From Plantimonas leprariae (lineage in GTDB: Bacteria > Pseudomonadota > Alphaproteobacteria > Rhizobiales > Rhizobiaceae): a DNA stretch of 64,000 nt. The DNA lies in assembly GCF_008802405.1 (NCBI RefSeq), contig NZ_VZDO01000020.1, positions 1-64,000 on the forward strand, written 5' to 3'. Positions within the stretch are counted from its first letter, which is position 1; each line of letters opens with the position of its first letter. Shown piece by piece: positions 16,840 to 25,403 of this stretch. The translations under genes were made by a program, and so were the position numbers. A model generated the notes under the pieces. It did not search any database, was not told the origin of the DNA, and saw only the letters and a program-made list of their open reading frames with translations.

Positions 16840-18351
16840 TTGTCGTTCGAAGCTTTCCGCGCCGAGATCGGCCGGCTCGCCGACGTGCTTTGCGCCGTCA
16901 ACCTCCTGCAATGGGACACCCGCACGATGATGCCGCCGGGCGGCGTCGAGGGACGCGCTCACCAGCTCGCGACCCTGACCTCGCTCGCCCGCGAGATCGC
17001 GACGGGGCCGGCGCTGAAAAGCGCGATCGAGCGGGCCCGCGATACGCTGGCCGGCGGCGGTTCGGACGCGGAGCGCGACGAGGTCGAGTTCGCCGCCGGT
17101 GCGATCGCGACGCTGGAGCGTATCTCGTCCCGCCTCGTGTCCGAGGCGGCGGAGCTGAAGACGCGCGCCAACGCCGCATGGATCGAGGCCCGGCGCGAGG
17201 ACGATTTCGCCGGCTTCGCGCCGTTCCTGCAGCGTACGGTGGAGTTGCAGCGCGACATCGCCGCCGCCATCGGCTCCGAGGGCCACCCCTACGACGCGCT
17301 CATCGGCACCTACGAGCCGTGCATGACGCTCTCCCGCCTGCGGCCCCTCCTCGACGAACTGCGCACCGAACTCGCGCCGCTTCTCGCGAAGGCGCGCGAC
17401 CTGAACTCCGGCGTCGACCTCGCGATGAAGCGCTTCCCGGTCGAGCGGCAGAAGCTTTTCGCGAAGGAGCTGGCGGGCCGGCTCGGCTACGACTTCGCGC
17501 GCGGCCGGCTCGACGACACGGTGCATCCGTTCGAGATCTCGATGACGCGCGGCGACGTGCGCATCACCGGCCGCTTCCGCGAGGAGTGGCTGCCGGCCGG
17601 CATGTTCGGCGTCTGGCACGAGGTCGGCCATGGCCTCTACGAGCAGGGCATCGCGCCGGAACTGACCCGCTCGGCCTTCGCGATCGACTTCGTCAACCTC
17701 TACGCGGTCGGCGGCACCAGCTTCGGCATGCACGAATCGCAGTCGCGGCTGATCGAGAACCGCGTCGGGCGCTCGCGCCGCTTCTGGGAACTGCATTTCG
17801 GCCGCTTGCGCGACGCCTTCCCGGACGAGCTCGCTGGGGTCTCCGAGGCCGGCTTCTGGCGCGCCGTCAACGCCGCCCGCCCCGGCCCGATCCGCGTCGA
17901 GGCGGACGAACTGACCTACGACCTCCACATCATGCTGCGCGTCGAGATCGAGGCGGCGCTGATCGCGGGCGAGATCGAGGTGCGGGACCTGCCCGGCCTC
18001 TGGCGCGAGCGCATGCGCGACCTCCTCGGGATCGAGGTTTCCACCGACCGCGAGGGCGTGCTGCAGGACGTCCACTGGTCCTCGGGCATGATCGGCTCGT
18101 TCGCGACCTACACGCTCGGCAACGTCATGGGCGCGCAGCTCTTCGAGGCGGCGACGCGGGACCGCGCCGTTTCGGCCGGCATCGACGGCGGCGACTACGG
18201 GCCCCTGCGCGATTGGCTGGGACACCACATCCACCGGCACGGGCGGCGCTTCCCGGCGGAGGCGCTGCTCGAGCGGGCGACGGGCGAGGCGCTGTCGACG
18301 CGCAGCTACCTCGCGGCCTTGCGCGCGAAGGTCGACGGGCTCGCGGCCTGA
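16840..18351 (+). CDS. M32 family carboxypeptidase (thermostable carboxypeptidase Taq-like)
   Basis: 503-aa zinc carboxypeptidase that removes C-terminal residues from peptides. The zinc motif HEVGH is at residues 260-264 and the M32 signature HESQSR at about 298-303, within the FGMHESQSRLIEN segment. Length agrees with the family (about 500 aa). The start is TTG 16840 (MSFEAFRAEIGRLAD), preceded by GGAGA at 16828-16832, 21 nt after the DppF-type gene. Its place as the last gene of the transporter operon suggests it cleaves the imported peptide-like substrate. Confidence 0.9.
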   Translation: MSFEAFRAEIGRLADVLCAVNLLQWDTRTMMPPGGVEGRAHQLATLTSLAREIATGPALKSAIERARDTLAGGGSDAERDEVEFAAGAIATLERISSRLVSEAAELKTRANAAWIEARREDDFAGFAPFLQRTVELQRDIAAAIGSEGHPYDALIGTYEPCMTLSRLRPLLDELRTELAPLLAKARDLNSGVDLAMKRFPVERQKLFAKELAGRLGYDFARGRLDDTVHPFEISMTRGDVRITGRFREEWLPAGMFGVWHEVGHGLYEQGIAPELTRSAFAIDFVNLYAVGGTSFGMHESQSRLIENRVGRSRRFWELHFGRLRDAFPDELAGVSEAGFWRAVNAARPGPIRVEADELTYDLHIMLRVEIEAALIAGEIEVRDLPGLWRERMRDLLGIEVSTDREGVLQDVHWSSGMIGSFATYTLGNVMGAQLFEAATRDRAVSAGIDGGDYGPLRDWLGHHIHRHGRRFPAEALLERATGEALSTRSYLAALRAKVDGLAA

Positions 18352-18372
18352 GACCGCGCGAGCCGCGCCGGC

Positions 18373-19122
18373 TCATGCCACGCCGCTGAGCGTCCGGACG
18401 AAGCGGGCGGTGCGGGGATCCTTGGGCGCGCGGAAGATCGCGTCCGGGCCGCCTTCCTCGACGATGCCGCCGTCCTGGAGGAAGGCGACGTGATGCGCCA
18501 TCCGGCTGGCGAGGCGCAGGTCGTGCGTCGCCATCAGCATCGTCGTCCCCTCGCCGGCGAGCGCTCCCAGCACCTCCACCACTTCCGCCGCGAGTTCGGG
18601 ATCGAGCGCCGAAGTCGGCTCGTCGCAAAGGAGCAGCTTCGGCGAACCGGCGAGCGCCCGCGCGATCGCGACGCGCTGCTGCTGGCCGCCCGACAGGGTG
18701 GCGGGCCAGCTATCGGCTTTCGCTGCCATCCCGACCTTGGCCAAGAGCTCCATGGCGCGTGCCTTCGCCCGGTCCTGCGGCCAGCGCAGCACCGTCACCA
18801 GACCTTCGGTGACATTCTCGAGCGCGGTGCGGTGCGGGAAGAGCTGGAAGTTCTGGAACACCATGCCGGTGGCGCGGCGGACGGCCAGCACGTCCTTCGG
18901 GGCGGGGCGGCTGCGCGGGTCGAAGCGCAGCGACAATCCTTCGAGCTCGAGACTGCCGGCTTCCGGCATCTCCAGGAGGTTCGCGCAACGCAGCAAGGTC
19001 GACTTGCCGCTGCCGGACGGACCGATCAGCGCCGTGACGCGGCCCGGCGCGACGGTGAGGTCGACGCCCTTCAGGACGGTGTTGCCGCCGAAGCGCTTCT
19101 CGATGCCGGCGAGACGGATCAC
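18373..19122 (-). CDS. Amino-acid ABC transporter ATP-binding protein (GlnQ/HisP type)
   Basis: 249-aa ATPase. Walker A GPSGSGKST, the Q-loop MVFQNFQLFPHRTALENV, signature LSGGQQQRVAIA, Walker B LLLCDEPTSALDPE and MATHDLRLA are all intact. The QNFQLFPH and signature variants are those of polar-amino-acid (PAAT) transporters. The GTG start at 19122 overlaps the permease stop as GTGA; longer upstream frames are read-through of the permease. Confidence 0.92.
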   Translation of the reverse strand: MIRLAGIEKRFGGNTVLKGVDLTVAPGRVTALIGPSGSGKSTLLRCANLLEMPEAGSLELEGLSLRFDPRSRPAPKDVLAVRRATGMVFQNFQLFPHRTALENVTEGLVTVLRWPQDRAKARAMELLAKVGMAAKADSWPATLSGGQQQRVAIARALAGSPKLLLCDEPTSALDPELAAEVVEVLGALAGEGTTMLMATHDLRLASRMAHHVAFLQDGGIVEEGGPDAIFRAPKDPRTARFVRTLSGVA

Positions 19123-19799
19123 GCGCGCGCCTCCCCGTAGCCGCCATAGGTCGCCAGCCGCCGCTCCAGGCGGTTCTGCAGCGACGACAGGATGGACGAG
19201 AAGACGAGGTAGATCAGCGCCGCCTCGATATAGAGGATCAGCGGCTCGTAGGTGACGGCGACGATCCGCTGCGCCTCCTGGAAGAGTTCCGGCACCGTGA
19301 TCGCGGCGGCGAGCGAGGTGTCCTTGACGAGCGAGATGAACGAGTTCGACAGCGGCGGCACCGCGACCCGAACCGCCTGCGGCACGACGGTGCGCCGAAG
19401 CGCCTGCGGCCGCGTCATGCCGATGGCGTAGGCCGCCTCCCACTGACCGTTCGGGATCGACAGAAGGGCGGCGCGGATGATCTCGGAGGCGTAGGCGCCG
19501 ACGCTGAGCGAGAAGCCGATCAGCGCGGCCGGAAAGGCGTCGATCAGGATGCCGACGCTCGGCAGGCCGTAGAAGATCACGAAGAGCTGGACGAGGAGCG
19601 GCGTGCCGCGGATGAACCAGACGTAGAAGCGCGCCACCGCTGCGATCGGGGCCGGTGCGAAGAGCCGTGCCACGGCGACGAGGAAGCCGAGCGCGAGGCC
19701 GAAGGCGAAGGACAGGATCGCCAGCGGCACCGTGAAGGTCAGCCCCGCCCGCACGAGCGGCCAGAGCGAATCGAGCATCAGCTGCAAGAAAGGCGGCAA
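19119..19799 (-). CDS. Amino-acid ABC transporter permease (HisM/GlnP type)
   Basis: 226-aa membrane protein with about five helices. The PAAT-permease EAA loop is clear: GQWEAAYAIGMTRPQALRR, followed by the VVPQAVRVAVPPLSNSFISL segment. The first codon is TTG at 19799, about 11 nt after GGAGG; the ATG at 19778 is a possible shorter start. It lies between the binding protein and the ATPase, forming a three-gene importer on the minus strand. Confidence 0.9.
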   Translation of the reverse strand: MPPFLQLMLDSLWPLVRAGLTFTVPLAILSFAFGLALGFLVAVARLFAPAPIAAVARFYVWFIRGTPLLVQLFVIFYGLPSVGILIDAFPAALIGFSLSVGAYASEIIRAALLSIPNGQWEAAYAIGMTRPQALRRTVVPQAVRVAVPPLSNSFISLVKDTSLAAAITVPELFQEAQRIVAVTYEPLILYIEAALIYLVFSSILSSLQNRLERRLATYGGYGEARA

Positions 19800-19891
19800 G
19801 GTCGTTCGATCCCTCCGGCGGGCGGCGCGGACCGATCGTCCTCGCCTGTCCCGCCCTTCGGCGCTGCTCGAAAACTAGGAGAATTCGCGCC

Positions 19892-20653
19892 TCAGCGCGA
19901 TACGTCGGCGCCGAAGTACTTCTGCGAGATCGCGTCGTAGGTGCCGTCCGACTTGATCTCGGCCAGCGCCTTGTTGATCGCCGCGACGAGATCGGGATTA
20001 TCCTTCTGGACGATGATGCCGGAAGCCGCCGCCTCGTCCTGTGTCGCCACGATCGCGACGGGAGCGTCCGGCTTGTGCTTGGCGAAGTCGAGGAAGGACA
20101 GGTTGTCGTTGATCGTGGCGTCGGCCCGGCCGGTCAGGACGAGCTGGATCGACTGATCGAAGCCATCGGTGCCGACCAGCGTCGCGCCGGCCCCTTCAGC
20201 GATCTTCCCGTAGTTCGAGGTCAGCGACTGCGCCGCGCGCTTGCCCTTCAGGTCGGCGAAGGACTTGATGTCCTCGTTGCCTTTCTTCACGATCAGCACC
20301 GCCTTGGAGACGATGTAGGGATCGGAGAAGTCGTAGCGGGCCTTGCGCTCCTCGGTGATGCCGACCTGATTGATGACGGCGTCGTAGCGGTCGGCCCCGA
20401 GACCGGCGATGAGGCCGTCCCACTTGCCCTCGACGAAACGTGGCTCGACGCCGAGACGCTTGGCGACCTCGCGGCCGATCTCGACGTCGAAGCCGACGAG
20501 CTGGCCGGACGCGTCGTGGAAGGTGAAGGGCGCGTAGGTCCCCTCCGTGCCGATCCGCAGCGTCTTGGCGGCCTGGATCTCCTTCAGGCTGCCGGCCGAC
20601 GCGGCGTCGGCGAGGCAGGCGATGGCCGCGAGGGCGAGAGCGAAGCGTTTCAT
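19892..20653 (-). CDS. Amino-acid ABC transporter substrate-binding protein
   Basis: 253-aa periplasmic family 3 binding protein. The signal peptide MKRFALALAAIACLADAASA occupies residues 1-20. The mature domain begins LKEIQAAKTLRIGTEGTYAPF and contains GFDVEIGREVAKRLG and the DAVINQVGIT segment typical of cystine/polar amino-acid binders. The ATG at 20653 follows GGAAGG. The ligand is not predictable; PAAT systems for cystine, glutamine or histidine are all possible. Confidence 0.9.
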   Translation of the reverse strand: MKRFALALAAIACLADAASAGSLKEIQAAKTLRIGTEGTYAPFTFHDASGQLVGFDVEIGREVAKRLGVEPRFVEGKWDGLIAGLGADRYDAVINQVGITEERKARYDFSDPYIVSKAVLIVKKGNEDIKSFADLKGKRAAQSLTSNYGKIAEGAGATLVGTDGFDQSIQLVLTGRADATINDNLSFLDFAKHKPDAPVAIVATQDEAAASGIIVQKDNPDLVAAINKALAEIKSDGTYDAISQKYFGADVSR

Positions 20654-21101
20654 GTCGCAGAGAACCTTCCGGGAATCGAGCCGCGACCATCGGTTCGGCG
20701 GGCGGCGTTCTCAAGCAAGAAAATCGCGCTCCGGCTAAGGTTCGGGAACGATCCTTCTCATCGAAGCGGGTTCACGCCGTCGAGGCGCGGATCAGGACAC
20801 GAGACGCCGCAGGCAGGACCGCAGCCAGCCGACGGGCCGGCGGCGGGCGGTCGCGGATCGTTCGCCGCTGCCAGCGAGGGCAAGGGCGGCGGCCTGCGCC
20901 GCCGTCCGGTCGAAGCAGGCCGCCAGCATGGAGGTCCCGCGCCCATCCGGTTCGTGGTCGTTCATGGCCGTCCCTTCATCATCGGCGCATGCTGACCGGC
21001 AAGTCCTATCGGATCGTTCGCATCGCGCAGACGTGAACGGTGCGTCGCCAGATCACGAACGGATCGAGGCGCGCCGCGGTCCGCATCTGTCTTCCGCACG
21101 C
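20654..21101. other. 448-bp stretch with at most one small ORF
   Basis: This region upstream of the amino-acid importer holds its promoter, which I cannot define, and one possible 57-codon ORF on the minus strand (20792-20965). No hairpin with a T-run or long repeat was seen. Confidence 0.4.
20792..20965 (-). CDS. Possible 57-aa hypothetical protein
   Basis: An ATG at 20965 behind AAGGGACGG opens a 57-codon frame beginning MNDHEPDGRGTSMLAACF and ending in an Arg-rich tail (RRRPVGWLRSCLRRLVS). No family recognised. Support is the plausible ribosome site and the amphipathic Ala-rich middle. In DNA this GC-rich, open frames of this size arise by chance, so it may not be a gene. Confidence 0.28.
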   Translation of the reverse strand: MNDHEPDGRGTSMLAACFDRTAAQAAALALAGSGERSATARRRPVGWLRSCLRRLVS

Positions 21102-21287
21102 TCAATGGTGTCCCGTGCCAGTGCGGGACGTCCGAAGCGCCTGCAGGATATCGGCAAGGAGCGAACGTTCCTCGATCGAGCCGTTGTCGATGCGCTCCTG
21201 CAGGCGTTCCACGGCGCCGTCATAGCCGAATCGCCGTTCCAGCCGATACGCGCAGCAGCGCGTGAACTTGGTCGTCAGGTGCTTCAT
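21102..21287 (-). CDS. Small helical protein, paralogue of the product of 22365-22562
   Basis: 61 aa from the ATG at 21287, starting MKHLTTKFTRCCAYRLERRF. The stretch YRLERRFGYDGAVERLQERI...LLADILQALR aligns with EELAKVYGIKGAQQRVAERL...LLQDILDALE of the other small gene. The shared pattern is Y-G-x-x-GA-x-x-R-x-x-ERL followed by LL-x-DIL-x-AL. Two predicted helices, no membrane segment, two adjacent Cys. No named family recognised. It is the last gene of a minus-strand group with two MerR-type regulators, which suggests a partner or accessory role. A longer frame to 21389 exists but lacks a convincing start. Confidence 0.5.
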   Translation of the reverse strand: MKHLTTKFTRCCAYRLERRFGYDGAVERLQERIDNGSIEERSLLADILQALRTSRTGTGHH

Positions 21288-21422
21288 GCGCGAAGCTACG
21301 GAGGACGGGACGATTCGGCTTCCGCAATGCAATATGAATCCGCCGTCCGGCTCGCGCGCCGGATGGTGAGATAAATCGCCGCGGCCCATCCCGATCGAGA
21401 GATCTTGCGGGCGTCCGTTCGG

Positions 21423-21893
21423 TTAGGACGGTTTGTCGAGCGCCAGAAGCGAGGCGTCGAGAGCCGCCATCGATGCGTCCAGATCGTCGCGTTGCGCCTG
21501 GAGGACGCTGCGCTGGTGCTCGAAGACCGCGCGCAGACCTTGCGTGCGCTGGAGCTCGGAGCCGGTGCCGAGATAGGCGTTGACGATCTGGCGGATCTCG
21601 GTGAGCGAGAAGCTGAGAAGCTTGCAGAGCAGGATCAATCGCAGCCGCCTGCGGTCGTCCTGCGAATAGAGCCGCGTCGTGCCGCGGCGGGCAGGCTGCA
21701 GGAGGCCGCGCGCCTCGTAGAAGCGCAGGGAACGAAGCGAGATCCCGAACTCGTTCGCGAGATCGCCGATGCGGTACACGGCCTTCAGTTCGTTTGCCGC
21801 GTCCGTCATGCCGAGCAGGCGCTCGACGGAGAGTTCCTCGTCCTGACCGGCGGTCCCTGTGTCGTCGTCCGATGAATTGCGCATGCCTGGCAT
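21423..21893 (-). CDS. MerR-family transcriptional regulator (first of a pair)
   Basis: 156-aa regulator. Residues about 39-107 form a MerR winged helix: YRIGDLANEFGISLRSLRFYEARGLL, then RLYSQDDRRRLRLILLCKLL. A C-terminal helix (residues about 110-150) would form the antiparallel dimer coil. There is no Cys-rich metal-binding loop, so a metal sensor is unlikely. An N-terminal tail carries SVERLLGM, matched by SVETLLGL in the neighbouring paralogue. Start ATG 21893, 11 nt after that paralogue stops. Confidence 0.8.
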   Translation of the reverse strand: MPGMRNSSDDDTGTAGQDEELSVERLLGMTDAANELKAVYRIGDLANEFGISLRSLRFYEARGLLQPARRGTTRLYSQDDRRRLRLILLCKLLSFSLTEIRQIVNAYLGTGSELQRTQGLRAVFEHQRSVLQAQRDDLDASMAALDASLLALDKPS

Positions 21894-21904
21894 ACCTGCT
21901 GCGG

Positions 21905-22261
21905 CTATTCGGAAACACCAACGGTTGTGCCGATGTTCCTGATACCGCCGTAGACGTCAATGATTTGCGCGGCTTCCAGCATGGTGAAGCCGAAGGTCTG
22001 CGAGAGGATGGCGAGCCGCAGCCGCCGCCGGTCGAAGCGTGAATAGAGACGCCGGATGCCCTGCCGGACCGGGCTGACGAAACCCTTCCTCTCGTAATCC
22101 CGCAGGGTGCAGTGCGTGACGCCGAATTCTCGCTTGAGCTCTCCGGCCCGGTAGAGGTCGCGCATGTCGGCTTTGCCGGCGTTCAATCCGAGGAGCGTTT
22201 CGACGCTCACGGCATCCTTCGAGGTCGAAACCGTCTCGCCCGGACTTTTCGAGGCCTGCAT
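21905..22261 (-). CDS. MerR-family transcriptional regulator (second of a pair, short)
   Basis: 118 aa from the ATG at 22261 (MQASKSPGETVST); a GTG at 22306 would add 15 residues. The winged helix reads YRAGELKREFGVTHCTLRDYERKGFV with RLYSRFDRRRLRLAILSQTFGFT, clearly paralogous to the gene downstream. The dimerisation helix is much shorter, ending soon after AQIIDVYGGIRNIG. It may therefore need a partner, possibly the longer MerR protein. The SVETLLGL tail motif is shared by both. Confidence 0.75.
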   Translation of the reverse strand: MQASKSPGETVSTSKDAVSVETLLGLNAGKADMRDLYRAGELKREFGVTHCTLRDYERKGFVSPVRQGIRRLYSRFDRRRLRLAILSQTFGFTMLEAAQIIDVYGGIRNIGTTVGVSE

Positions 22262-22364
22262 CCCGTTCGCTGCTTTCGTTAGAGGGCAGCCGTCCAGCGC
22301 CCTCACGAGTCATCTTGCAGTTAGCTAAGAAACAGATGTGCTCCGTGAAAGTCGAGCGTTCTTT

Positions 22365-22562
22365 TCAGCTCAGGGAATGCCGAGCCAGTTCTTCCAAAGC
22401 ATCGAGAATATCCTGCAGCAAATGCTCGTCGTCGGCGTCGGCCTCGGCCAATCGCTCCGCGACGCGCTGTTGCGCGCCCTTGATGCCGTAGACTTTCGCC
22501 AGTTCCTCGGCTGCGCGGCGCGCGAAAAGCCGCGGCAGGGTATCCGTCCATGATATAGCCAT
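22365..22562 (-). CDS. Small helical protein next to MerR pair
   Basis: 65-aa acidic, Ala/Leu-rich protein starting MAISWTDTLPRLFARRAAEE. It has two predicted amphipathic helices, the second being LLQDILDALEELAR. It is related to the 61-aa protein at 21102-21287. It is the first gene of the minus-strand group: small protein, MerR, MerR, small protein. No named family recognised; alphaproteobacterial miniproteins of this kind are usually listed as hypothetical. Overlapping frames here are shadows. Confidence 0.6.
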   Translation of the reverse strand: MAISWTDTLPRLFARRAAEELAKVYGIKGAQQRVAERLAEADADDEHLLQDILDALEELARHSLS

Positions 22563-22601
22563 GCCATAAGTTGACTGAGCAACTGAGGCGTGTCTATCGC
22601 C

Positions 22602-22635
22602 TTGTTAACAAACCGTTAATCGATATCGTTAACGG
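22602..22635. promoter_or_regulatory. Adjacent palindromes, candidate operator of the MerR group
   Basis: TTGTTAACAA (22602-22611) is a perfect 10-bp palindrome. Two bases further on, CCGTTAA (22613-22619) and TTAACGG (22629-22635) form a 7-bp inverted repeat around T-CGATATCG. The pair lies 40 nt upstream of the small gene that begins the MerR group, in an AT-rich island where a promoter would sit. Confidence 0.4.
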
Positions 22636-22719
22636 GTGCGGCGAGACTTGGGCACCCTCCGCGCCACGCTGGAGCGTCTTTCGGCGGAGGCTGTGGAAAA
22701 CGATCCGGCTTCGCGACAA

Positions 22720-22768
22720 GGCGGGCTCCCGCCGCGGCGATTCGGGATTTCCCGTCCCGAATCGCCGC
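22720..22768 (+). terminator. Tandem hairpins in the mannosidase leader, possible attenuator
   Basis: GGCGGG (22720-22725) pairs with CCCGCC (22728-22733). Directly after it a perfect 14-bp inverted repeat runs from 22734-22747 (GCGGCGATTCGGGA) to 22755-22768 (TCCCGAATCGCCGC), with a 7-nt loop. It is followed by TATTCCTT, a poor T-tract. No plus-strand gene ends upstream, so it would act on the mannosidase transcript itself. Confidence 0.5.
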
Positions 22769-22896
22769 TATTCCTTCGCCGATCCTGTCGACGCGGCGAC
22801 GATCGCAGACATATCGCCGGCGGATGGAGAACGATGGAGCGGGGCGCGGCGTGCTTCGGCTCCGTTGCGATCCGCCGATGCGGAGGAGAAGCGGAT

Positions 22897-25362
22897 TTGA
22901 CGAACACCGATTATCGCGAGATCGACCTCGCCGGCCCGTTCGCGCTGACGGCTCCTTCGCGCGGCATCGCGGCGACGATCCGGCTGCCGGGCGACGTGCA
23001 CTCCGCGCTGCTCGAAGCCGACCTGATCCCCGATCCCTATTTCGGCGAGAACGAGACGGCCGTGATGTGGGTGAACCAGACGGAATGGAGCGTCGAGCGA
23101 CGCTTCGCGGCGAGTGCCGACGACATCGATGGCCATCTGACGCTGACGCTCGCCGGGATCGACTGCGTCGCGACGGTGATCCTCAACGGCGAGCCGGTGG
23201 CTGCCGTCGACAACGCCTTCCTGCGCCACGATATCGACGTGACGGGCAAGGTCCGGGCAGGCGAGAACACGCTTCGCATCGACTTCGCCGTCGCCCGCGA
23301 CGTGGCGCGGGCGCGCTACGAGGCGCACCCTTTCCATATCCCCTACTCCGCGACGAACCAGAAGGTCGGGCACCTCAACTTCATCCGCAAGGCCGCCTGC
23401 CATGCCGGCTGGGACTGGGGCATCTGCCTGCTGCCGGTCGGCGTCTACGGCCGCATGGCGCTGCGCCGCTCGCGCCTCGCGCGGCAGGACAGCGTCACGG
23501 TCGAGCAGGAGCACGGGCCGGACGGGGTGCGCCTCGCGATCGAAACCCGTTTCCACGCCTTCACCGAGGGCACCGCGACGCTGCGCCACGAGATCGACGG
23601 GCAGCGGATCGAGGAAGAGGTTCGCGTCCGCGCCGGCGAGAACCGCTTCAGCCACGCGGTGACGATCCGGAACCCTCGGCTCTGGTGGCCGAACGGCCAG
23701 GGCGAGCAGCCGCTCTACGAACTCGCCACCACGCTCGACGGCGAGCGGACGGTGCGGCGGATCGGGCTTCGCCGATTGGAATGGGTGGTCGAGCCGGACG
23801 CGGTCGACCATTGCTTCAAGGTGCGTATCAACGGCCGCGACGTCACGGCGATGGGCGCGAACTGGATTCCGAACGACGCCCTGCCGGCGCGGATCACGCC
23901 GGCGGCGGTGCGGGACGTCCTCGAAAGCGCCGCGGCCGCCAACATGAACATGATCCGCGTCTGGGGCGGCGGGCAGTACGAGCCGGACTTCTTCTACGAG
24001 AGCTGCGACGAGCTCGGCCTCCTCGTCTGGCACGACTTCATGTTCTCCTGCATGCCCTACCCGTCGGACCCGCCTTTCCTCGCCAGCGTCAGGGCGGAAA
24101 TCACGCAGCAGGTCCGGCGGCTGCAGCACCACGCTTGCGTCGCGCTCTGGTGCGGCGACAACGAATGCATCGGCTCGATCGGCTGGTACCCGGAAACCCG
24201 CGCCAACCGCGACCGGTTCGTCGCCAACTACGACCGGCTGAACAACATGCTCGGCGAGATCGCCGCAGCCGAGGATCCGGGCCGCCGCTTCTGGCCGTCC
24301 TCGCCCTCGCTCGGCTATCTCGACTTCGCCGACGGCTGGCACGCCGATTCGCGCGGCGACATGCACTACTGGGACGTCTGGCACAGCGCCAAGCCCTTCG
24401 AGGCCTATCGCGAGCAGCACCCGCGCTTCGCCTCGGAGTTCGGCTTCCAGAGCTTTCCATCAATGCCGGTGATCGAGTCGTTCGCCACCCCGGCGGACCG
24501 CAACCCGTCCTCGCCGGTGATGGAGACGCACCAGCGCAATGACGGCGGCAACGCCCGCATCCTCGAGACGATGTGCCGGTACTTCCGTTTCCCGAAGGAT
24601 TTCGACGAACTCGTCTTCCTCAGCCAGGTGCAGCAGGGCCTCGCGATCAAGACCGCCATCGAATACTGGCGCTCCACCAAGCCGCGTTGCATGGGCACGC
24701 TCTACTGGCAGATCAACGACACCTGGCCCGTGGCGAGTTGGTCGAGCCTCGACTACGGCGGCGGCTGGAAGCCGATGCACTATCTGGCGCGGCGCTTCTT
24801 CCTTCCCATCAACGTCGTGGCGGTGCCGGACGCGGGCACCGGCGACATCCTGCTTCGCGGCATCAACGACACGGGGGACCCGGCGCGCATCCGGCTTAGC
24901 GTCGAGGCGGTCGGGATGGACGGCAGGAGGCGCACCGTTCATTCCGGCGAGGCGGAACTCTCGCCGGATGCGGCGCAGGAATGCGGGCGCATCCCGGCGG
25001 CGAGCCTTGCCGCGGGCGAGTTCCTGTTTTTCGCCTGGACGGACGCGCGTGGGCGCACGATCGGCGAGAACGACTTCTTCCCGCGCGCCTACAAGACCTA
25101 CGACCTGCCGCAAGCGAGCGTTACGGCCCGCTGGGACGGTGCGGACGGCGAGGTGCCGGCGCTGGTCCTGTCGACCGATCGGCCCGCCTTCTTCGTCACC
25201 GTCACCACGGAAACTGCCGGGCGGTTCTCCGACAACGTCCTGACGCTGCTGCCGGGCCGAGAAACACGCCTCGCTTTCCAGCCGAAAAGCGACGGAGCAC
25301 CGGGTGACGCAGGGTCGCGACCGGAAGTCCGCGTGCGGCATCTACGGCAGACGTTCTGGTGA
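22897..25362 (+). CDS. Glycoside hydrolase family 2 beta-mannosidase
   Basis: 821-aa enzyme expected to release terminal beta-mannose residues. Order: N-terminal jelly-roll (residues 10-185, with KVGHLNFIRKAACHAGWDWG), an immunoglobulin-like domain (about 195-300), a TIM barrel (about 305-610), then C-terminal beta domains. The acid/base Glu is in WCGDNE (E423) and the nucleophile in ASEFGFQSF (E514), both as in characterised GH2 mannosidases. There is no signal peptide, so it should act in the cytoplasm on imported sugars. The start is TTG 22897 because GGAGGAG precedes it by about 10 nt and family alignment begins there. Confidence 0.92.
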   Translation: MTNTDYREIDLAGPFALTAPSRGIAATIRLPGDVHSALLEADLIPDPYFGENETAVMWVNQTEWSVERRFAASADDIDGHLTLTLAGIDCVATVILNGEPVAAVDNAFLRHDIDVTGKVRAGENTLRIDFAVARDVARARYEAHPFHIPYSATNQKVGHLNFIRKAACHAGWDWGICLLPVGVYGRMALRRSRLARQDSVTVEQEHGPDGVRLAIETRFHAFTEGTATLRHEIDGQRIEEEVRVRAGENRFSHAVTIRNPRLWWPNGQGEQPLYELATTLDGERTVRRIGLRRLEWVVEPDAVDHCFKVRINGRDVTAMGANWIPNDALPARITPAAVRDVLESAAAANMNMIRVWGGGQYEPDFFYESCDELGLLVWHDFMFSCMPYPSDPPFLASVRAEITQQVRRLQHHACVALWCGDNECIGSIGWYPETRANRDRFVANYDRLNNMLGEIAAAEDPGRRFWPSSPSLGYLDFADGWHADSRGDMHYWDVWHSAKPFEAYREQHPRFASEFGFQSFPSMPVIESFATPADRNPSSPVMETHQRNDGGNARILETMCRYFRFPKDFDELVFLSQVQQGLAIKTAIEYWRSTKPRCMGTLYWQINDTWPVASWSSLDYGGGWKPMHYLARRFFLPINVVAVPDAGTGDILLRGINDTGDPARIRLSVEAVGMDGRRRTVHSGEAELSPDAAQECGRIPAASLAAGEFLFFAWTDARGRTIGENDFFPRAYKTYDLPQASVTARWDGADGEVPALVLSTDRPAFFVTVTTETAGRFSDNVLTLLPGRETRLAFQPKSDGAPGDAGSRPEVRVRHLRQTFW

Positions 25363-25403
25363 GCCCACGACCCTGGCCACCCGCCAACAAGGGCATGCGT
25401 GCC

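Larger units (their letters stand above)
22563..22896. other. Divergent intergenic region with palindromes and hairpins
   Basis: 334 bp between the small-protein/MerR group and the beta-mannosidase. The left 75 bp are unusually AT-rich for this genome and hold two palindromes. The right half holds two strong hairpins. Although an open frame runs through it into the mannosidase, it lacks a plausible start and does not match the enzyme family. Confidence 0.6.

Noticed and set aside
15781-18240. 819-codon open frame on the minus strand
   Set aside because: Antisense to the DppF-type ATPase and M32 peptidase, which have clear catalytic motifs on the plus strand.
22636-22896. N-terminal extension of the beta-mannosidase to 22636
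   Set aside because: Arg-rich, contains the 14-bp hairpin, does not match GH2; a strong ribosome site precedes TTG 22897.
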